A stretch of DNA of 47,211 nt from an uncultured Sulfitobacter sp. (GCF_947500075.1 NZ_CANMQS010000014.1:1-47211); one strand, 5' to 3'; counted from the first letter of the stretch, positions 16,019-24,706 are shown. Numbers and translations are program-made. The notes: generated by a model from the letters alone, not told the origin.

Positions 16019-17011
16019 ATGAGCAAAGCCTATCGCACCGTCGAAGCACAGCCCAACGCGCAGACGTTGGTCAAACCCGGTGAGCTGGTCGATCTGGTGG
16101 AAGTGACGCCGCTGACGCTGGCGGACCGGCGGATCTACAACCAGCTGCTGGAGAATGCCTGGGACGCGATTGAGAAACCTGTGACCCATGTGATTGCAAA
16201 GTCGGACCTGCGTGGATCGCATAATTCGAATGATCGGGTCGGGGCGAGTATCGAGCGGCTGATGGCCTCGATCGTGAAAATCAGCGTGGTGCGCGACGGG
16301 GAGCCTGCGATTGAGCGGGTGCAACTGCTGGGCGGCAACGTGGAGACGGCGCGGCGGGACGGGTTGCTGGAATATGAGATCCCGCAACGGCTGCGGCGGA
16401 TCATCAAGGACAGCACGGTTTTTGCGCGGCTCCAGCGGGAGGTGATGTTTGCGCTGTCCTCAAAATACGCGCTGACGCTTTATGAGATGGTGCAGAAACG
16501 CGGGAACCTGCGCTGGCGGTCGTCGGAGAAATTCAGCCTCGATGATCTGCGCGGGGTTTTGGGCGTGCCGAAGGGCAAGCTGACCTCCTGGTCCAACCTG
16601 AAATTGCGGGCGATTGATCCGGCGGTTGAAGAGGTGTCGGCGCTGTCGGATTACATCGTGGAAGTGGCCCCGGTGAAGACGGGGCGGCGGGTGACCCATG
16701 TGGAATTGCGGTGGTGGCGCAAGGATGCCAAGGGGGAGGCGGAAGCGGAACGGGAGTTGTCGTTCTCCAAGGTCGGGCGTGCCGCAAGGGTGCAGGAAAA
16801 GGCGAAGCCGCGGCCTGGCTGGCTGGATGCGCGGGGGGCCGCGCTGCGGCCTGAGACCTACGAGACGGCGAAGCTGCGCTTTCCGGGCTATGATATCTAT
16901 TTCGTCGAAGGCGCATGGCGGGACTGGGCCGGGGGTAAGCCGCCCGCGCGCGATCCGGACAGGGCCTATCTTGCGTTCTTCAAGACCTATGCTGCAAATA
17001 ACCCCATTTAG
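16019..17011 (+). CDS. repA: Iteron-binding plasmid replication initiator (Rep_3-like)
   Basis: A 330-residue initiator of the RepA/RepB winged-helix type. The early segment LTLADRRIYNQLLENAW near residues 35-51 and the second domain with MFALSSKYALTLYEMVQKRG near 149-168 and FSLDDLRGVLGVPKGKL near 176-192 fit the two winged-helix domains of Rep_3 initiators. It binds the upstream iterons to open the origin, and inverted iteron copies at its start suggest self-repression. The gene is divergent from parAB with the origin between them. Which of the roseobacterial replicon compatibility types it belongs to cannot be settled by eye. The symbol is used for function, not for a specific type. Confidence 0.85.
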   Translation: MSKAYRTVEAQPNAQTLVKPGELVDLVEVTPLTLADRRIYNQLLENAWDAIEKPVTHVIAKSDLRGSHNSNDRVGASIERLMASIVKISVVRDGEPAIERVQLLGGNVETARRDGLLEYEIPQRLRRIIKDSTVFARLQREVMFALSSKYALTLYEMVQKRGNLRWRSSEKFSLDDLRGVLGVPKGKLTSWSNLKLRAIDPAVEEVSALSDYIVEVAPVKTGRRVTHVELRWWRKDAKGEAEAERELSFSKVGRAARVQEKAKPRPGWLDARGAALRPETYETAKLRFPGYDIYFVEGAWRDWAGGKPPARDPDRAYLAFFKTYAANNPI

Positions 17012-17022
17012 AGACTGCTTTT

Positions 17023-18141
17023 ATGACCGCTGACCCTGCCTATTTCCTCTATCACTCCATCGGGCTTTATCCCGGTAAGGCGGAGGAGATGGCGGCCGCG
17101 CTGACCCTGTTTTCGCAGCACTGGGGTGAGATGGATGATGGGCAATGGCCGAATGTCATGGAGCGGCGTCAAGAGTTTCTGGACCTGTGGCGCGCGCTGA
17201 TTGATGCACCGGAGGGGACGCTGACGAGCGCGGAGAATGTGACGACGGCGTTGTTTTCTGTGCTGGGGGGGCTGCCTGCGGCGCGGCTCAGGGGCAAGAA
17301 AGTGCTGATCGCGGCGGATTGCTTTCCCTCGCTGCATTTTCTGCTTGCGGGCATGCAGGACCGCTTGGGGTTCACGCTGGAAACGGTGCCGGTGCGGCAG
17401 GGGGAATTCTGGGTGCGGGACGAAGACATGTTGGCGGCCTGGGATGCGGATGTGGGGCTGGCGTTGCTGACCTTTGTCACCTCCACCGCGTCGCATCGGT
17501 GTGATCTGGGCGCGTTGATGGATCATGGGCACAAGATGGGATCACTGGTAGGCGTGGACCTGACGCAGGGGATTGGGATCATCCCGTTCTCGCTGACTGA
17601 TTTTCCTGCGGATTTCGTGATCTCCACCACGCTCAAATGGCTGTGCGGGACGCCCGGCGCGGGGATCGTGCAGATGCGGGAGGATTTGATCGCTGAGGTT
17701 CAGCCGGAGCTGCGCGGGTGGTTCTCTCAGGACAATCCGTTTTCATGGGATCTGGAGGCGTTTGTCTATGCCCCGGACGCGCGGCGGTTTGACCATGGCA
17801 CGCCGTCGGTTCTGGCCTGTGTCGGATCGGTTCCGGCGCTCAGATGGCATGCGGGGCAGGGGGATCTGCTGGCGCAGAACCGGGCGCTGAGGGCGGAGAT
17901 TATGGTGCGGGCAGCAGAGCAGGGTCTGACCCTTGCCAGTCCGACGGAGGAGGCAAAACGCGGCGGATCGGTGATGCTACAACTGCCCGCACCTGTTGAT
18001 CCGCAAGCCGTGGTGAATGGCTTGCGCGACCGGGCCGTGCATGTGGATGCGCGCGGGGCTATCCTGCGACTGTCCCCCGGTGCGGTGACGACGAAAGACG
18101 GGATCGATCAGCTGTTTGATGGTCTGAAAGCGCTTGTTTAG
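17023..18141 (+). CDS. Kynureninase-like PLP enzyme (aminotransferase class V fold)
   Basis: A 372-residue pyridoxal-phosphate protein of the class V aminotransferase/kynureninase group. The likely Schiff-base lysine is in ISTTLKWLCGTPGAG near residue 205, preceded by the aspartate of GVDLTQGIG that would bind the PLP ring. The order resembles kynureninase, which splits kynurenine to anthranilate and alanine, and length is slightly short of the usual 400-420. It begins 11 bases after repA and is followed by a dehydrogenase gene. With the cyclase-family hydrolase at 5403-6194 it could form a formamidase/kynureninase-like pair, though the two are far apart. A beta-lyase or desulfurase role is also possible. 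Confidence 0.75.
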   Translation: MTADPAYFLYHSIGLYPGKAEEMAAALTLFSQHWGEMDDGQWPNVMERRQEFLDLWRALIDAPEGTLTSAENVTTALFSVLGGLPAARLRGKKVLIAADCFPSLHFLLAGMQDRLGFTLETVPVRQGEFWVRDEDMLAAWDADVGLALLTFVTSTASHRCDLGALMDHGHKMGSLVGVDLTQGIGIIPFSLTDFPADFVISTTLKWLCGTPGAGIVQMREDLIAEVQPELRGWFSQDNPFSWDLEAFVYAPDARRFDHGTPSVLACVGSVPALRWHAGQGDLLAQNRALRAEIMVRAAEQGLTLASPTEEAKRGGSVMLQLPAPVDPQAVVNGLRDRAVHVDARGAILRLSPGAVTTKDGIDQLFDGLKALV

Positions 18142-18163
18142 AGACTGATTTAAGGGGGACATC

Positions 18164-18889
18164 ATGAGAAAGATTGCCGTTGTAACCGGGGCCGCAGGCG
18201 GGCTGGGCCGCGCGATTTCCAAGCAGCTGATGGATGACGGGCTGCATGTGGTTGGTCTGGATGTGGATGCGGACGGGTTGGCCGAACTGGGGCAGGCGGC
18301 GCATTTTGAGGGGATCGTGGTGGACCTGACCGATGCGGGCGCGATTGGCGCGGCGTTTGATCATATCGCGCAGGCGCATGGGGGCGTTGATGCGCTGGTA
18401 AATAACGCGGGCACCTGTTTCATGTCGGATTTCCCGGACATCCCGGTGGCGGAATTCGAGAGCCAGATGGCGCTGAATTTTTCGGGCGCATTTCATTGTG
18501 CGCAAGCCGCCGTCAAGCTGATGGAGGGGCGCGAGGGGGTGCGCAAGATCGTCAATATCTCCTCCAACGGCGCCTATAATTTCGATGCGTTTGATCCGCC
18601 GCATTACCGCGCCTCCAAAGCCGCGCTGGACACGCTGACCAAGGATCTGGCCCGGCGCTATGCCCGCGACAAGATCAGCGTGAATTCCATTGCGCCCGCG
18701 ATGACGGAGACACCATTGTTTAACGTGGTGAGCGAAGAGGTGCTGGCCGAAGCGATTGCGCAGATGCCCCACGGTCAGGCGATGAAGCCGCATCAGGTGG
18801 CAGATTGGGTGGGGTTCCTGATCTCACCCGCCGGAGATGTGTCGAGCGGGAATGTGATCATCCTCAACCAGGGACGTGATGTGCGTTGA
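18164..18889 (+). CDS. SDR family oxidoreductase
   Basis: A 241-residue classical short-chain dehydrogenase. It has the cofactor motif TGAAGGLG (residues 8-15), NNAG near 85, the catalytic serine in NISSNGAYN and the YxxxK motif in HYRASK. The acidic residue in LDVDADG after strand two suggests NAD(H). AAGGGGG before the ATG is a good ribosome site. It follows the kynureninase-like gene by 22 bases, so the two probably share a transcript. The substrate is an alcohol or ketone that cannot be named. Confidence 0.9.
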   Translation: MRKIAVVTGAAGGLGRAISKQLMDDGLHVVGLDVDADGLAELGQAAHFEGIVVDLTDAGAIGAAFDHIAQAHGGVDALVNNAGTCFMSDFPDIPVAEFESQMALNFSGAFHCAQAAVKLMEGREGVRKIVNISSNGAYNFDAFDPPHYRASKAALDTLTKDLARRYARDKISVNSIAPAMTETPLFNVVSEEVLAEAIAQMPHGQAMKPHQVADWVGFLISPAGDVSSGNVIILNQGRDVR

Positions 18890-18933
18890 CGGATGTTTAA
18901 CGGGATGCGCATAATCTATGCACATCAAAGGAG
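18886..18933 (+). promoter_or_regulatory. ccdAB promoter with overlapping operator dyad
   Basis: TTGACG (18886-18891) and CATAAT (18910-18915) are spaced 18 bases and make a good vegetative promoter. A 23-base dyad, 18904-18926, overlaps the -10 box: GATG-C-GCATA on the left mirrors TATGC-A-CATC on the right, with 9 of 11 positions paired. The ribosome site AAAGGAG follows. A CcdA-type antitoxin would be expected to repress here with CcdB as co-repressor. Confidence 0.65.
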
Positions 18934-18939
18934 CGCATC

Positions 18940-19182
18940 ATGGGTATTCAAGGGTCAGGCAAGAAGGCGACAAATGTGTCGTTGGATCAGGCGTTGCTGA
19001 GGGATGCCAAGGCGCTGGGGGTCAATGTCTCTCAGGCTGCTGAGAAAGGTCTGGACGCAGAAGTCCGCCGCGCCAAGGGCGAGGCGTGGCAGCGGGAGAA
19101 TGCGGCGGCAATGGAGGCGTGGAACGAGTGGGTTGAGGAAAATGGCCTGCCTCTTGAAAAATACCGCATGTTCAATGTCTAA
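18940..19182 (+). CDS. ccdA: Type II antitoxin, CcdA family
   Basis: An 80-residue antitoxin. The N-terminal ribbon-helix-helix (KKATNVSLDQALLRDAKALG) binds DNA, and the C-terminal part (AAMEAWNEWVEENGLPLEKY) is the flexible toxin-binding segment typical of CcdA. It neutralises the CcdB-like toxin encoded next and represses the operon at the dyad upstream. The last eight bases overlap the toxin gene (ATGTCTAA). The pair serves post-segregational maintenance of the replicon. Confidence 0.92.
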   Translation: MGIQGSGKKATNVSLDQALLRDAKALGVNVSQAAEKGLDAEVRRAKGEAWQRENAAAMEAWNEWVEENGLPLEKYRMFNV

Positions 19183-19474
19183 GTACGACATCTATAGAAC
19201 CAGCGTAGAAGACGAGTATCTTTTGGATGTGCAGACGGATCTGCTGGCCCCGCAGATCACGCGTGTGGTGATACCCGTATTGCCAGCGGATCGTGCGCCA
19301 CTGTTCATCAAGACCCTGCATGTGAAGCTCAGTATTGACGAGAAACCCTTTGTCATCATCACGCCGTTGATCGCTGCTGTTCCAACGGCTGTGCTCAAAC
19401 CATCCATTGGGACCTATGCCCATCTTGCAGATGATATGACGCGTGCGCTCGATTTCCTGTTTCAGGGCTACTGA
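19175..19474 (+). CDS. ccdB: Type II toxin, CcdB family
   Basis: A 99-residue toxin whose family poisons DNA gyrase. The start MSKYDIYR at 19175 overlaps ccdA by eight bases; an earlier in-frame ATG lies inside ccdA and is rejected. The pattern YLLDVQTDLL, TRVVIPVLP, and TAVLKPSIG matches the CcdB fold. The very C-terminus, LFQGY, differs from the W-G-I end of F-plasmid CcdB, where Trp99 is needed for gyrase poisoning; this Gln replacement may mean a different mode of action or simply family variation. The stop codon abuts the stop of the convergent lactonase-like gene with no gap. Confidence 0.9.
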   Translation: MSKYDIYRTSVEDEYLLDVQTDLLAPQITRVVIPVLPADRAPLFIKTLHVKLSIDEKPFVIITPLIAAVPTAVLKPSIGTYAHLADDMTRALDFLFQGY

Positions 19475-20233
19475 TCACGCGAACCATTCCGGCGCTTTTT
19501 TCAGCACCGGCCATTGCTCGGGCGAGTGGCCGAAGATCACGAAGGCCTTGCGCTCTGCCGCCATCTCCATCAGTCGCGAACCGTGGTGTATGGCTTGCTG
19601 TACGTCCCAGGAGCCTTCGAATTTCTCCTCAATCTCTGCCGCGCGGCTGATCGCGTCTGAGGTCAGCAGCACCCAGCCGGTTTCAGGCAGGCGCAGCATG
19701 AACGCCAGTTGACCGGGGGCGTGGCCGGGGCAATGCAGCACTTCGAAATCAGGGCCGAGCATGGTGTCCTTGGAGACCTGAATATAGTCTCTAACAGGCC
19801 ATTCCATCGCTTGTTTGCCGGACCAATAGAGCGGGCGGGGCAGGGCGCGTTCATCGGCAGAGATCAGGATCGGCACGCCGGGAAAGCCGTCCATGTCACC
19901 CACGTGGTCGATGTGCGTATGGCTCTGGATCATCAGTGTGACATCGGACTTGCGCAGGCCCAGCTTGGCCAGTTGCGCTTCGGGCAGATTCTCCACGGTG
20001 ACGGAGAGCACGCGGCCAAAGTTTCCAAGCGCGTCTTCCTCTGTCGCGGCTTCGGCGTCGATGGCGTATTTCTCCGGGAAACCGGTGTCGATCAGCACGA
20101 CTTCGCCTGCGTCCGTTTCAATCACGAACCCGCAGATGCCGATGGTGCGCGGGCCTGCGTGGACCTCGAACAGCCCGTAATCCAGCACAGCGAGACGTTT
20201 GGGTTTGCCCTTGAGGGGGAACTGGTTTTTCAT
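19475..20233 (-). CDS. MBL fold metallo-hydrolase, N-acyl homoserine lactonase-like
   Basis: A 252-residue metallo-beta-lactamase-fold enzyme. The metal motif SHTHIDHVGD (HxHxDH) is followed by CPGHAPGQLAF, the TSDAI aspartate and the late histidine in FGHSPEQW, giving a two-metal site. The start at 20233 is chosen because the open frame further upstream runs antisense through the aminotransferase gene. The layout is that of the AiiA/AttM lactonase branch, so lactone hydrolysis is plausible. It is divergent from an aminotransferase with only 24 bases between starts. It could act on a pathway lactone rather than on a signal molecule. Confidence 0.82.
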   Translation of the reverse strand: MKNQFPLKGKPKRLAVLDYGLFEVHAGPRTIGICGFVIETDAGEVVLIDTGFPEKYAIDAEAATEEDALGNFGRVLSVTVENLPEAQLAKLGLRKSDVTLMIQSHTHIDHVGDMDGFPGVPILISADERALPRPLYWSGKQAMEWPVRDYIQVSKDTMLGPDFEVLHCPGHAPGQLAFMLRLPETGWVLLTSDAISRAAEIEEKFEGSWDVQQAIHHGSRLMEMAAERKAFVIFGHSPEQWPVLKKAPEWFA

Positions 20234-20257
20234 GCCACCATAGGGTGAGGGGGCGTG

Positions 20258-21397
20258 ATGAAAGTCAAGATACACAGGTTGTTTGAGTATCTGCTGGAGA
20301 CGGTCGAGGCGCAGCCGGAGGCGATTGTGGGGTTTTCGCTGTCGGAATCGCCGAAGCTGGGGGCGTTTCTGGAGGAACTGGACCCCGAGCTGTCGCTGGA
20401 CTGGAACAATCGCGATTTTCGCGGGCTGCCGGAACTGCGGGATCATGTGTTGCGCCAGGCGGGGCTGGACGGGGTTTTGACCCCAGCCGATGTGCTGATC
20501 ACGGCCGGGGCGGCGGAGGCGAATTATCTGGCGGTGATGCAGAGGCTGGAACCCGGCGACAGGATCGTGGTGGAAAGCCCCGGCTGGCCGCAGGCGGAGG
20601 TGCTGGCAAAGGCCATCGGGGCGGAGATCGTGCGGGTGAACCGGCGGGAGGAAGACGGCTGGCGGATGCCGCTGGACCGGATGCGGGAGGCGGTGACGCC
20701 TGCGACCAAGATGATCTTTGTCACCAACCCCAACAATCCCACCGGGGATGTGATGGATGAGGCCACCTTGCGCGCGCTGGTGCAGATCGCCGATGGCGTG
20801 GGCGCGTGGTTGCTGGTGGATGAGGTTTACGCGGGTCTTGAGTGGGACGGGCCGCGCGCGCCGTCGGTGGCGGGGATGTATGCGCGGGGGATCACCACCG
20901 GATCGGTCAGCAAGGCGCTGGGGTTGCAGGGGCTGCGGACCGGGTGGTTGATCTGCCCTGATCCGGAGTTGGTCATGGATGCGGTGATCCTGCGGGAGAA
21001 CAGTTCCGAGATTATGAACATCATGGGAGAGGTGATTGCGGAAGTGGCCTTGCGACCGGAGCGATTGGCCCCGGCCATGGAGAAGGCGCGGGCCGAGGGG
21101 CAAGCCAATCTGGCGCAGATGAACGACTGGGTTGCGGCGCAGGACGGGCTGAGCTGGGTGCTGCCAAGGGCCGGGTTGATCGGGTTGGGAAAGCTGCCAA
21201 ACGGGCTGGACAGTGACGCTTTCGCGACCCGGTTGCTGGAAGATCCGTATCGCACGTTCCTGTTGCCGGGCAGTGCCTATCACCAGCCGCAGCATATCCG
21301 GCTGGGCGTTGGCGGCGGGGCAGGGGTGAACCTTGGCAAAGGGCTGAGCCGTGTAGCGCAGGCGTTGAAGGACTGGAAGGACGGCGCATGGAGTTGA
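20258..21397 (+). CDS. Pyridoxal phosphate aminotransferase, class I/II
   Basis: A 379-residue fold-type I aminotransferase. It shows FVTNPNNPTGDVMDEATL, the PLP aspartate in LLVDEVYAGLEW, the Schiff-base lysine in GSVSKALGLQGLRTGW, and the C-terminal arginine region HIRLGVGGG that would hold the substrate carboxylate. The ATG at 20258 follows GTGAGGGGG; a GTG at 20255 is also possible. It overlaps the amidohydrolase gene by ten bases and heads the run to 26919. RidA downstream fits, because RidA clears reactive enamine/imine products of PLP enzymes. Substrate amino acid unknown. Confidence 0.9.
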   Translation: MKVKIHRLFEYLLETVEAQPEAIVGFSLSESPKLGAFLEELDPELSLDWNNRDFRGLPELRDHVLRQAGLDGVLTPADVLITAGAAEANYLAVMQRLEPGDRIVVESPGWPQAEVLAKAIGAEIVRVNRREEDGWRMPLDRMREAVTPATKMIFVTNPNNPTGDVMDEATLRALVQIADGVGAWLLVDEVYAGLEWDGPRAPSVAGMYARGITTGSVSKALGLQGLRTGWLICPDPELVMDAVILRENSSEIMNIMGEVIAEVALRPERLAPAMEKARAEGQANLAQMNDWVAAQDGLSWVLPRAGLIGLGKLPNGLDSDAFATRLLEDPYRTFLLPGSAYHQPQHIRLGVGGGAGVNLGKGLSRVAQALKDWKDGAWS

Positions 21398-22278
21398 TCG
21401 ACGCGCATCATCATTTGTGGGCACCGCAGACGCCGGAACTGGATGTGGGATATGTCTGGCTCAAGGATATCGGGGCGATGAAGCCTTTTGGTGATCCGAC
21501 GCCGATTCAGCGCGACTATCTGTTGCCGGAGTTTCTGGGAGAGCCTGCGCCGCGCACCCTCGCCGGGTCGGTGCATGTGCAGGCGGACCCGAAGATCCCC
21601 GACCCGGTGGCGGAGACGGCGTTTGTTCAGAAGATCAGCGAGGACAGTGGCCATCCGATCATGATCGTGGGGTTTGTGGACCTGACGGCGGACAATGCGG
21701 CAGAAGTCATGCAGCGGCACAAGGCGCACAAGAACCTGCGCGGCATCAGGCAGATCATCTCGCATCTGCCTGACCGGCCGGAAATCAGCTTTGCCGCGAC
21801 CAATCTGCTGGATGATCCGGCGTGGCGGGCAAACTTCGCGGGGCTGAAGGATTACGGGTTGCGGTTTGATTTGCAGCTCTATCCCGAACAGATGTTGCAG
21901 GCGGCTGAGTTCCTCAGCGATCACCCCGACATCCCGGTGGTGATTGATCACATGGGCTCACCCTATGACCCGCGGGACCTGAGCGTTTGGGCGCGGGGGA
22001 TGGGGACCCTGGCCGCACTGCCTCATGTCAGTGTCAAACTGTCGGGATATGCGATGTTCTTTGGGCCGCATCTGGACGGTCCGGCGCAGCGGGTGACGCA
22101 GGAGATCCTCACAGGTTTTGGCCCCGACCGCGTGATGTTTGGCAGCAACTTCCCGGTGGACAGTTTGCACCTCTCCTACCCCGCGTTGCTGGCTTTCGTG
22201 GAAGGCGAGGTGGGCGAGGATGCGGAGGCGCGCATGGCGGTGATGGGCGGCACGGCGCGTGCATTTTATCAGTTCTGA
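21388..22278 (+). CDS. Amidohydrolase family protein (PDC-lactonase/fuconolactonase-like)
   Basis: A 296-residue TIM-barrel metal hydrolase of the amidohydrolase-2 group. The N-terminal IDAHHHLW motif, VIDHMGSPY in the middle and MFGSNFPVD near the end supply the expected histidines and aspartate. Relatives hydrolyse sugar lactones or 2-pyrone-4,6-dicarboxylate, or decarboxylate aromatic acids. It overlaps the aminotransferase gene and is followed after 93 bases by the CoA-ligase gene. Together with the lactonase-like gene at 19475-20233 it hints at a lactone intermediate. Confidence 0.88.
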   Translation: MELIDAHHHLWAPQTPELDVGYVWLKDIGAMKPFGDPTPIQRDYLLPEFLGEPAPRTLAGSVHVQADPKIPDPVAETAFVQKISEDSGHPIMIVGFVDLTADNAAEVMQRHKAHKNLRGIRQIISHLPDRPEISFAATNLLDDPAWRANFAGLKDYGLRFDLQLYPEQMLQAAEFLSDHPDIPVVIDHMGSPYDPRDLSVWARGMGTLAALPHVSVKLSGYAMFFGPHLDGPAQRVTQEILTGFGPDRVMFGSNFPVDSLHLSYPALLAFVEGEVGEDAEARMAVMGGTARAFYQF

Positions 22279-22309
22279 TAGCGCAAGCAGGGGTCGCACC
22301 CGCGCGGAA

Positions 22310-22325
22310 GGGGGTATACACCCCC
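22310..22325 (+). other. Small hairpin before the CoA-ligase gene
   Basis: GGGGGT (22310-22315) pairs perfectly with ACCCCC (22320-22325) around an ATAC loop, with GGGGAGACAAC and the prpE-like ATG 47 bases on. It lacks a T-run. It may be a processing or attenuation structure inside the operon. Confidence 0.35.
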
Positions 22326-22371
22326 AAGGGAATACGGGGCCGGGAGGCCGAAGGAAGACAGGGGAGACAAC

Positions 22372-24276
22372 ATGCCAACATATGAAGAAACCTATGCTGC
22401 ATGGGCAGCTGATCCACAGGCGTTCTGGGCCGGGGCAGCGGAAGATATTGATTGGTTCACACCAGCGACCCATGTCCTGAACCCTGACAAAGGCGTCTAT
22501 GGCCGCTGGTTTGACGGCGCGACCTGCAACACCTGTTACAACGCGATCGACCGCCATGTGGAGGCCGGGCACGGCGACCGGCTGGCGGTGATCTACGACA
22601 GCCCGGTGACGGAGACGGTGGCGCGCTACACCTATGCGGAAGCGCAGACGCAGATCAGCGCGCTGGCCCATGTGCTGCGCGGGATGGGTGTGGAGAAGGG
22701 CGACCGTGTTGTCATCTACATGCCGATGGTGCCGCAGGCGGTCTTCGCGATGCTGGCCTGCGCACGGCTGGGCGCGGTGCATTCGGTGGTGTTCGGCGGC
22801 TTTGCGGCCAAGGAACTGGCGACACGGATTGATGATGCCGCGCCCAAGGTGATCATCTCCGCCTCCTGCGGGATCGAGCCGGGGCGGGTGATTGCCTACA
22901 AACCGCTGCTGGATGAAGCGATTGAGATGTCGACGTCCAAGCCCACGGGCTGTGTGATTTTGCAGCGGGAGACGCAGACCTGCGATCTGACCGAAGGCCG
23001 CGATGTGGATTATGCCGCCGCCGTGGGTGCCGCGATTGACGCGGGGCAGGGGACGGAATGCGTTCCCGTCGCGGCGACCGATCCGCTTTATATCCTCTAT
23101 ACCTCCGGCACGACGGGCCAGCCCAAGGGCGTGGTGCGCGACAACGGCGGGCATATGGTCGCGTTGAAATGGTCGATGCCGAACATCTATGACATCAAAC
23201 CGGGCGAAGTGTTCTGGGCCGCCTCCGACGTGGGTTGGGTCGTGGGCCATTCCTATATCTGTTACGCGCCGCTGCTGCACGGCTGCACCACACTGGTGTA
23301 TGAAGGCAAACCCGTGGGCACGCCGGATGCGGGCGCGTTCTGGCGGGTGATGCAGGATCATGATGTGGTGTCGCTGTTCACGGCGCCCACGGCCTTTCGC
23401 GCGATCAAGAAGGAAGACCCCAAGGGCGCGCTGCTGGCGGACTATGACCTCAGCAAGTTGCGGTCGCTGTTTCTGGCAGGCGAACGGTCAGACCCTGCCA
23501 CGATCGAATGGGCGCAGGACAAGCTGAATGTTCCGGTGATCGACCACTGGTGGCAGACCGAAACCGGCTGGACCATTTCCGGCAATCCGCTGGGTCTGGG
23601 CATGTTGCCGGTCAAACTCGGCTCACCCGGCAAGCCGATGCCGGGGTATGACATTCATGTGCTGGATGACGCGGGCAAGGAGGTCGCCCCCGGTACGCTG
23701 GGCAACATCGTATGCAAGCTGCCGCTGCCTCCCTCGGTCTTCCCGACGCTGTGGAATGCCGAAGAACGGTTCCTGTCCTCCTACATGAACGACTTTCCGG
23801 GCTATTACGCCACCTCGGACGCCGGGATCGTGGATGAGGATGGCTATCTCTTCATCATGGCGCGGACCGATGACATCATCAACGTGGCGGGGCATCGGTT
23901 GAGCACGGGTGCCATGGAAGAAGTGCTGGCCAGCCATCCCGACATTGCCGAATGCGCGGTGGTGGGCAAGGCGGATGACCTGAAGGGGCAGATGCCGCTG
24001 GGGCTGTATGTGACCAACGATGGCGCGGGCCGCGACGCGGCGGAGCTGGAGAAAGAGCTGGTGCAGCTGGTGCGCGCCAAGATCGGCGCGGTGGCGGCGT
24101 TCAAGACAGCTGTGGCGGTGAAACGCCTGCCCAAGACACGGTCGGGCAAAGTGCTGCGCGGGACGGTGCAGAAGATCGCGGATGCGGCAGAGTTCAAGAT
24201 GCCTGCGGCGATTGATGATCCGGCCATTCTGGATGAGATTTCCGAAGCGCTGACGGCGCGCAAGTTGATTGGATAA
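22372..24276 (+). CDS. Acyl-CoA synthetase, propionyl-CoA synthetase (PrpE)-like
   Basis: A 634-residue AMP-forming ligase that activates a short carboxylic acid with ATP and CoA. The P-loop YTSGTTGQPKGVV, DHWWQTETGW (A5 motif), YYATSDAGIVDEDGYLFI (A7/A8 region) and the catalytic lysine in PKTRSGKVLRG are all present. Length and the early segment around FWAGAAEDIDW match the acetyl/propionyl-CoA synthetase branch, and the A4 region GVVRDNGGHMVALKW is PrpE-like. No methylcitrate-cycle genes are nearby, so the acid may be propionate or another short acid produced by this island. A three-base gap separates it from the RidA gene. Confidence 0.88.
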   Translation: MPTYEETYAAWAADPQAFWAGAAEDIDWFTPATHVLNPDKGVYGRWFDGATCNTCYNAIDRHVEAGHGDRLAVIYDSPVTETVARYTYAEAQTQISALAHVLRGMGVEKGDRVVIYMPMVPQAVFAMLACARLGAVHSVVFGGFAAKELATRIDDAAPKVIISASCGIEPGRVIAYKPLLDEAIEMSTSKPTGCVILQRETQTCDLTEGRDVDYAAAVGAAIDAGQGTECVPVAATDPLYILYTSGTTGQPKGVVRDNGGHMVALKWSMPNIYDIKPGEVFWAASDVGWVVGHSYICYAPLLHGCTTLVYEGKPVGTPDAGAFWRVMQDHDVVSLFTAPTAFRAIKKEDPKGALLADYDLSKLRSLFLAGERSDPATIEWAQDKLNVPVIDHWWQTETGWTISGNPLGLGMLPVKLGSPGKPMPGYDIHVLDDAGKEVAPGTLGNIVCKLPLPPSVFPTLWNAEERFLSSYMNDFPGYYATSDAGIVDEDGYLFIMARTDDIINVAGHRLSTGAMEEVLASHPDIAECAVVGKADDLKGQMPLGLYVTNDGAGRDAAELEKELVQLVRAKIGAVAAFKTAVAVKRLPKTRSGKVLRGTVQKIADAAEFKMPAAIDDPAILDEISEALTARKLIG

Positions 24277-24279
24277 GCA

Positions 24280-24624
24280 ATGATTGAACGGATGCACACC
24301 GGCGCGCGGATGAGCAAGATCGTCAAGCACAACGGCACGGTTTACCTCTGCGGTCAGGTGGGCGAGGGGGCGACGGTGGCCGAGCAGACCGCCGATTGTC
24401 TGGCCCGCGTCGATGCGCTGCTGGTGGATGCGGGATCAAGTCGGGAGCATATGTTGCAGGCGGTGATCTGGCTGGCCGACATGGCGGATTTTGCAGAGAT
24501 GAACGCGGTCTGGGACGCCTGGGTGCCTGACGGCCATGCCCCCGCGCGTGCGTGTGGCGAAGCGAAGCTGGCCCGCGACGTGCTGAAGGTCGAGGTGATT
24601 GTGACGGCGGCGGTGAAAGAATGA
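24280..24624 (+). CDS. RidA family protein
   Basis: A 114-residue YjgF/YER057c/UK114 protein. It has the conserved arginine in [20 protein letters not shown] (the position of Arg105 in enteric RidA) and the [10 protein letters not shown] strand. Members with this arginine hydrolyse reactive 2-aminoacrylate-type imines to ketoacids. The context of PLP enzymes in the same island supports that use. The start at 24280 has no strong ribosome site, so it may be coupled to the preceding gene; the ATG codons at residues 5 and 11 are alternatives. Confidence 0.88.
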   Translation: MIERMHTGARMSKIVKHNGTVYLCGQVGEGATVAEQTADCLARVDALLVDAGSSREHMLQAVIWLADMADFAEMNAVWDAWVPDGHAPARACGEAKLARDVLKVEVIVTAAVKE

Positions 24625-24706
24625 CTGCCCCACGTCAGGGCGCGGCGCAGGTCATTTGAAGAGAGGTGCAGCCCCGAAGCTGTGCCTGCCAGGGAGGAAG
24701 TTGGTT

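Noticed and set aside
20234..21424. Upstream extension of the minus-strand lactonase-like frame to 649 codons
   Set aside because: The extension is antisense to the aminotransferase gene, is Arg/Pro/His-rich and shows no domain; the true start is the ATG at 20233.
22372..24276. Proof of a methylcitrate/propionate pathway from the PrpE-like gene
   Set aside because: No prpB, prpC, prpD or prpR neighbours are present, so only short-acid activation is claimed.
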